Shown here: positions 59,565 through 64,000 of the stretch, one piece after another
Position numbering within the stretch: the first letter of the stretch is position 1
How the letters are laid out: the number at the start of each line of letters is the position of its first letter
Assembly (NCBI GenBank): GCA_963710165.1
Contig: CAVPYZ010000001.1
Location: 372,001-436,000 of the forward strand
Direction of reading: 5' to 3'
Source: JACKIP01 sp963710165
Lineage (GTDB): Bacteria > Pseudomonadota > Alphaproteobacteria > Micavibrionales > Micavibrionaceae
Length of the DNA stretch: 64,000 nt
Position numbers and translations under genes: made by a program
The notes under the pieces: model-generated
What the model was told of the DNA's origin: nothing
The model's database searches: none
What the model saw: the letters and a program-made list of their open reading frames with translations, nothing else

Positions 59565-62500
59565 ATGACGAACTTTAAAAAACTTCTACTGACAGGTACG
59601 GCTGTTGTAGCGATGGGCTCTTTTGCTCCTGCTGCTTTTGCCGCAAATGTCGAGCTTGATGGCGGCGCAGCTGTTGTTAATGACACAGGCATTGATGATA
59701 CTGATGTCTTGATTGATGCTGCTGATGACGCTACTGACAGCAGAACAGTAAACACTAATGGCGTTGCTTTAACGCTTGGCGCAGATGGTGCGGCTGCTGG
59801 TATTAATGCAGTTGGTGCAGGTGATGCAGATGCTTCATCCGTTTCTTTCACTAACTCAACAACAACTGCAAGTACAATTACAGTTGAAGATGACGGCACA
59901 GATGCAATTCTTCGTGCGGATTCTGCCCTAACTATCAATCTTGGTACAGATGGCTCAACAGATGCAACTGGCGCGACAAACATGATCGTAAGTGGCAACA
60001 TCAACACAACAACAACAGGTATTGTAAATTTTGTTCTTGATGGATTTGATGGCAATACATTAACATTGGTTGGTGATGCTGATCTTGGTGATGATGGTGC
60101 AACAACTGTCGGTACCATTACATTGACTGATGCATCTGATACTCTTATTGTTGGACTTGACGCAGATGTTGGTACAACTGTAACTGGCGATATTCTTGGT
60201 GCAGGTGTTGTTGATCTTTCTGGTGATGATGCGGGTAGTTCTGGCGCGACAATCGCTGGTAATGTAGGTACAAGCGATCAGTCTTTGGCTGAGATTATCA
60301 TCGGTAACGATAACACTGATAGTGCAACTGGTACTGATGCGGCTACTATTCAAGGTAACCTTTACGCAGATACAGTAACTTTTGAAGCAACAACTGTCGC
60401 AGGTGGTACAACTAATGGTGGTACGTTAAACCTTACTGGTACAGCGGCAGGTTCAACTGTCATGCTAGGTTTTGTAACAACAGCAGTCGATAATGATGGT
60501 ATTTTGAATGTCATTCCAGCAGGCGCAAACGATGTGAATATGACTGTTACTGGTAACATCGGTGCTAGTGACGCTGCTCTAGGGTCGGTTAATCTTGGTA
60601 ATAACGGTAGTGCCGGTGATTCAAGTTTGACAGCTGGTGGCGATCTTTATGCAGGTATCGTTACACTTGCTGAAGATAGCGACGGACGTGATTCAACAAT
60701 AACATTTACTGGCGGTAGCTCTGATACAGCTGCAATGATTGTTGCGAATATCGAAGGTGCTGGTGCTGGTGAAGGTGACGTTGTTGTTGCTGATGGTGCA
60801 AACGTAACTTTTGCTAATGCAATTGGTGGCGGTACACGTATCAACGAATTTGATGTTGCCACAGGTGCTACAGTTAATATTAGCAATGACATTCTAATTG
60901 ATTTTGATAGTGCTGAAGATGATGACGACGTTGCAACTGTTGTTGTCGCTGATCAGGTTGATCCAGCTGGTTTTGACATCAATGGTACATTGAATGTTGA
61001 TACATCCGGTGCTGCTGTTGAAATTGATGACGCTACTGGTATTATGGCACTTGACGGGACTGTTAATGTTGACGGTACAAACGGACTAACACTTGGTTCA
61101 GCTGGCACAATTCACGCTGGTTGGAACGATGTTGCAGCTAAGTTAGTTACTAACGATACAGTTACTTTGTCAGATAACTTCTTGGTTGGTAACAGCGCAG
61201 AAGATCGTTACACAATTAATCTATCTAGCGCAGCTGGTACTGTTAACGGTGGTGGAAATGACTTGGTCATCGATGCATCTGGTTCAAAACTTAATCTTGG
61301 TTTGACATCTGATGCAGCGATTGACTCTGGTGATACTGTTACTTGGTTGACAGGCTTCTCAGTAGCTTCTGATCTTGACGGCGAACTTGCTGCTGAAGAC
61401 ATTGTATTAAACTTCAACAACTTAATTGTTGCTGATACAACTGGCTCATCCGATACTGAAATCACAGCTGATCTGACATTCCAGGATGCTTCAGACGCAG
61501 GTTTCGACCGTAATACAGCCGGATTTGTAGATGCAGTGTTAAGTGGTTTGGATACTGATACTGATGCAGATACAGCCGCTGCTACAGCAGCTGATACAGC
61601 TTTTGTTACAGCTAACCCAGGTCTTGATGCTGATGATCCTCGTCGTACAGCTTTGACTGACTTGCGTAATGCATTAATCTCCGCGCCGACTAACGCTCAG
61701 GCACGCGATATTGCTGAAGCTGCTGGTCCTATCGTTGATGGTGGTGCACAAGTAACTGCAACAACAGGTGTTGTGAATTCATCACTGGGTATAACAGGTG
61801 AGCGCATGGCTGCTGTTCGTTCAGGCGACACAACAGGTATGGCTGCTGGTAACATGACACACGGCCTCAAAGTTTGGGGTAAAGTGTTTGGTACCACAGG
61901 TGAGCAAGATGACCGTGACGGCGTAACAGGTTTTGATATTGATACAGTCGGCGGTACAGTCGGTGTTGATACACAAACACTTGTTGAAGACTGGACATGG
62001 GGTCTAGCATTAACTTATGCAAATACTGATCTTGATAAAAATATCGGTTCAGTTGGTAGTGTTGATACGGACGTTGATACATACCAAGCCATTATTTATG
62101 GTGACTATAAGTGGGATGCAATGACATACATGAACGTTCAACTTGGTTATGCCATGAACAACGGTGAGCAAGAGAGAACAGCGCTTGGCTTAACAGCTGA
62201 TGCTGATGTTGACTCTGATGTTTACTTTGCTCGCTTGGAAACTGGTCGTGATTTCGATATGGATAATGGTTTCTCATTAACTCCAATCGCGATGTTGAAC
62301 TATATGCACATTGATCTTGATGACTATAACGAGAGTGGTGCTGGTGCAGCTAACCTAAATGTTGACTATGACAACATGAACATACTAGAACTTGGTCTAG
62401 GTGGTGAAGCAAGTTACCTAATGCAAAATGCAGATGGTTCTTTCTTGAAGCCTAAGCTACATGCTGCATACCGTTACGACGTAATTGGTGATGAAGTTGA

Positions 62501-62693
62501 AGGTAGCGGTTCTGTTGCAGGCGCAGCATTCGATACTGAAGGTTTCGATGCACAGCAAAGCACATTCAATGTTGGTGCTGGTCTTGAGTTCTACTCAACA
62601 TCCAACTGGGATATGTCAATCAACTATGATTACGAAATCAAAGAAGATTATGACGGACACAATGGTTACGTTCGTGCCGCATACAAATTCTAA
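59565..62693 (+). CDS. Large autotransporter (type Va) with OmpB/Sca-like passenger
   Basis: This 1042-residue autotransporter has a signal peptide (about 1-27, ending AFAA). The Gly/Asp/Thr/Ala-rich passenger (about 28-755) has many beta-helix-like repeats. Examples are the near-duplicates NVGTSDQSLAEIIIGND and NIGASDAALGSVNLGNN, recalling Rickettsia OmpA/OmpB-type proteins. A 12-strand beta-barrel follows (about 765-1042), ending in YVRAAYKF with the C-terminal Phe recognised by the BAM complex. The passenger is Cys-poor, as usual. A strong AAGGAG site and a perfect terminator frame the gene, so it is probably highly expressed on its own. Confidence 0.93.
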   Translation: MTNFKKLLLTGTAVVAMGSFAPAAFAANVELDGGAAVVNDTGIDDTDVLIDAADDATDSRTVNTNGVALTLGADGAAAGINAVGAGDADASSVSFTNSTTTASTITVEDDGTDAILRADSALTINLGTDGSTDATGATNMIVSGNINTTTTGIVNFVLDGFDGNTLTLVGDADLGDDGATTVGTITLTDASDTLIVGLDADVGTTVTGDILGAGVVDLSGDDAGSSGATIAGNVGTSDQSLAEIIIGNDNTDSATGTDAATIQGNLYADTVTFEATTVAGGTTNGGTLNLTGTAAGSTVMLGFVTTAVDNDGILNVIPAGANDVNMTVTGNIGASDAALGSVNLGNNGSAGDSSLTAGGDLYAGIVTLAEDSDGRDSTITFTGGSSDTAAMIVANIEGAGAGEGDVVVADGANVTFANAIGGGTRINEFDVATGATVNISNDILIDFDSAEDDDDVATVVVADQVDPAGFDINGTLNVDTSGAAVEIDDATGIMALDGTVNVDGTNGLTLGSAGTIHAGWNDVAAKLVTNDTVTLSDNFLVGNSAEDRYTINLSSAAGTVNGGGNDLVIDASGSKLNLGLTSDAAIDSGDTVTWLTGFSVASDLDGELAAEDIVLNFNNLIVADTTGSSDTEITADLTFQDASDAGFDRNTAGFVDAVLSGLDTDTDADTAAATAADTAFVTANPGLDADDPRRTALTDLRNALISAPTNAQARDIAEAAGPIVDGGAQVTATTGVVNSSLGITGERMAAVRSGDTTGMAAGNMTHGLKVWGKVFGTTGEQDDRDGVTGFDIDTVGGTVGVDTQTLVEDWTWGLALTYANTDLDKNIGSVGSVDTDVDTYQAIIYGDYKWDAMTYMNVQLGYAMNNGEQERTALGLTADADVDSDVYFARLETGRDFDMDNGFSLTPIAMLNYMHIDLDDYNESGAGAANLNVDYDNMNILELGLGGEASYLMQNADGSFLKPKLHAAYRYDVIGDEVEGSGSVAGAAFDTEGFDAQQSTFNVGAGLEFYSTSNWDMSINYDYEIKEDYDGHNGYVRAAYKF

Positions 62694-62716
62694 TTTGATT
62701 TAGATATAATTTAGAA

Positions 62717-62742
62717 AGCCCCGCAATTGCGGGGCTTTTTTT
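62717..62742 (+). terminator. Intrinsic terminator of the autotransporter gene
   Basis: A perfect palindrome AGCCCCGCAATTGCGGGGCT (62717-62736) is followed by six more T after its final base (to 62742). It lies 24 bases after the autotransporter stop. Confidence 0.93.
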
Positions 62743-62807
62743 ATGCGGGAACTATAAGCTGAGAAATACGTTTGATCTTTGTAGCTTATCAATAGAAAGA
62801 CACGATA

Positions 62808-62897
62808 ATGGCAGATAAAGAAACCTGCGCAGAATGCGGAGCTTGGATAATAGAGGGCTCAACCGTCTGTCCAAAATGCCAAACACCGACAAAATAA
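62808..62897 (+). CDS. 29-residue zinc-ribbon miniprotein
   Basis: This very short ORF reads MADKETCAECGAWIIEG and then STVCPKCQTPTK, with two CxxC pairs (Cys 7/10 and 21/24) spaced as in a zinc ribbon. The four Cys in 29 codons and the clean start/stop make chance unlikely, but the ribosome site is weak. It lies between the autotransporter terminator and the converging nagZ gene (6 bases apart). Function unknown; tiny zinc ribbons often bind nucleic acid or other proteins. Confidence 0.5.
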   Translation: MADKETCAECGAWIIEGSTVCPKCQTPTK

Positions 62898-62903
62898 TAA
62901 ATA

Positions 62904-63791
62904 TTAAGAGATTTTCTGCGCTATTAGTTTCATTTCATCTAATAAGCCTGCGCAATAAAGGGCAATATCACAGCCAGCATCAAGGCAATCTTTAGCGCGA
63001 GTCGCAATATTTCCATATTCTGCCAAAGCTCCCATGGATAAGTCATCGCTAAAAAGTAGACCTGTTAGCCCAAGTTCCTGTCGTATAACGTCTTGAATAA
63101 TATGACGAGAAAGCGACGCAGGAAGCTTGGGATCTATGGATGTATAGAGGCAATGCCCAACCATGCCGGCTAGGCTTTCGCCATAATTAGTCTCTTTAAT
63201 CAATTTTTGAAACGGTAAGAAATCATTTTCACGTAGTTCTTGCAAAGAGCTATCTATAACAGGAAGCTTGGCATGACTATCAACCATCGCGCGTCCGTGA
63301 CCAGGAAGATGTTTGATAATGGGCGTAATATCTCTCTTGATAAAAGTCCGGCAAGCTATGTCACCTAACCGTGCCACTTCTTCTGGATTATTGGAAAAAG
63401 CGCGATCACCGATTGAAGTATCTGTATGGCTATACAAAACATCTAAAACAGGTGCGCAATTCATATTGATACCAACGCCCTTCAAATCTTTAGAGATAGC
63501 TGAAATGGTCTGCACCAGCTTTTCTTCGTTATTACAATCATTCATGCATGAATATTTTGACCAATAAGGAGGCGCAAGTCTTTGAACACGACCACCTTCT
63601 TGATCAATCATAATATTGGTATCATCACCGGAAATGTCTTTTAGAGACTGCGTTAGTTTTTTTAATTGTTCTGGCGTATCTATATTTCTTTTAAATAGAA
63701 TATAACCATAAGGCTTATTTTTCTCAAAAAATCGTGCTTCTTCTTCTAGTATAGATAAGCCTGAAAAAGAGAAAACAACAGGTAGTGTCAT
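62904..63791 (-). CDS. nagZ: Beta-N-acetylhexosaminidase NagZ (GH3)
   Basis: This 295-residue GH3 enzyme releases N-acetylglucosamine from anhydromuropeptides in cell-wall recycling. IMIDQEGGRVQRLAPP (substrate loop), IGDRAFSNNPEEVARLG, IKHLPGHGRAMVDSHAKLPV (catalytic His loop), and the nucleophile Asp in LLFSDDLSMGAL are seen. It is slightly shorter than most NagZ but has all regions. The SPOR-domain gene ends 13 bases upstream, the conserved SPOR-nagZ order. scpA, usually next, is far away on the same strand. Confidence 0.95.
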   Translation of the reverse strand: MTLPVVFSFSGLSILEEEARFFEKNKPYGYILFKRNIDTPEQLKKLTQSLKDISGDDTNIMIDQEGGRVQRLAPPYWSKYSCMNDCNNEEKLVQTISAISKDLKGVGINMNCAPVLDVLYSHTDTSIGDRAFSNNPEEVARLGDIACRTFIKRDITPIIKHLPGHGRAMVDSHAKLPVIDSSLQELRENDFLPFQKLIKETNYGESLAGMVGHCLYTSIDPKLPASLSRHIIQDVIRQELGLTGLLFSDDLSMGALAEYGNIATRAKDCLDAGCDIALYCAGLLDEMKLIAQKIS

Positions 63792-63804
63792 AGGGATAAT
63801 TATC

Positions 63805-64000
63805 TTATTTTGTCGTCACAAAACAGCTTCCTGCTTGCGCGTTTATTTGATTACAAAGCTTATTTGCCACTTCTTTAGACAAAGGTCCGGCCTGTATCCG
63901 ATAAAAAGTGCCTTTTCCTGATATCGTTGCGATTTCTGAGCGATAATCGACAGTTTTTAAACCAGAATGCTTATCGGTAAGTTTTTTCCACGATTCATTA
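63805..64000 (-). CDS. SPOR-domain protein, C-terminal part (cut by window edge)
   Basis: The last 65 codons of a minus-strand gene, running off the right edge, form a SPOR domain: ESWKKLTDKHSGLKTVDYRS, GTFYRIQAGPLSKEVANKLC and AGSCFVTTK at the end. SPOR domains bind denuded septal peptidoglycan and mark division proteins. It sits directly upstream of nagZ as in many alphaproteobacteria (argS-SPOR-nagZ). The two Cys near the end are common in this clade. Confidence 0.88.
   Translation of the reverse strand, partial: NESWKKLTDKHSGLKTVDYRSEIATISGKGTFYRIQAGPLSKEVANKLCNQINAQAGSCFVTTK

Overview
The window reads as chromosome of an alphaproteobacterium with moderately AT-rich DNA. The evidence is a set of families largely confined to that class: GapR (DUF2312), a DUF1013/TrcR-type protein, DUF1192, DUF2336, alpha-type SspB, IalB, and pieces of the conserved blocks SPOR-nagZ-scpAB-tatABC-serS-pcm-nlpD and ddl-ftsQ...bamD-recN. 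The genus cannot be named from the sequence. A free-living or predatory lineage with large surface proteins fits better than a reduced obligate parasite, because amino-acid biosynthesis control, periplasmic sugar oxidation and oligopeptide uptake are all present.

Layout. 0-7.4 kb: start of icd (cut by the left edge), tadB-tadC, a TPR lipoprotein and a CpaC-like N-domain protein (Tad pilus parts), gapR and an AarF-type kinase. 7.5-17.9 kb: the most unusual region, two giant surface genes in tandem. The first joins a pilin-like N-terminus with a GspG-like motif to tail-fibre repeats, YadA-head repeats, an S74 (endosialidase-type) autoprocessing chaperone and a C-terminal membrane helix. The second is a secreted array of about six LamG domains ending in a DUF1554-like lectin fold. 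Both are interrupted by frameshifts or stops. 17.9-19.9 kb: a Leu/Val/Ile-rich leader peptide and attenuator in front of ilvB. 19.9-27.1 kb: an unknown AT-rich gene, a tas-like reductase, a PQQ sugar dehydrogenase, maeB and a GH13 glucosidase. 27.2-33.7 kb: tRNA-Leu(GAG), lipB, two N-formylglutamate amidohydrolase genes, serS, pcm, an nlpD-like gene and a frameshifted FNT transporter. 33.8-39.4 kb: a DUF3592 protein, ddl-ftsQ, a small Fur-box ORF, recN (frameshifted) and bamD. 39.5-51.9 kb: a radical-SAM/DUF4130 pair, DUF1013, DUF1192, esterase, HNH, dsbB, GNAT, ygfZ, a YejA-like binding protein, a macro-domain protein, two HTH regulators around a palindromic operator candidate, and DUF2336. 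51.9-55.7 kb: zapE, tatCBA and scpBA on the minus strand. 55.8-64 kb: ABC ATPase, YegP-like protein, hydrolase, sspB, ialB, a 1042-residue autotransporter, a tiny zinc ribbon, nagZ and the end of a SPOR-domain gene.

How the genes fit together. Envelope biology dominates: Tat export, disulfide formation (DsbB), outer-membrane assembly (BamD), division (FtsQ, ZapE, Ddl, an NlpD-like factor, NagZ, SPOR) and large adhesins. Several conserved genes (recN, FNT transporter, a formylglutamate amidohydrolase, the DUF3592 gene) carry a single frameshift or stop with intact coding sequence on both sides. Part of the fragmentation of the giant genes may therefore be sequence error rather than decay; the raw reads would decide.
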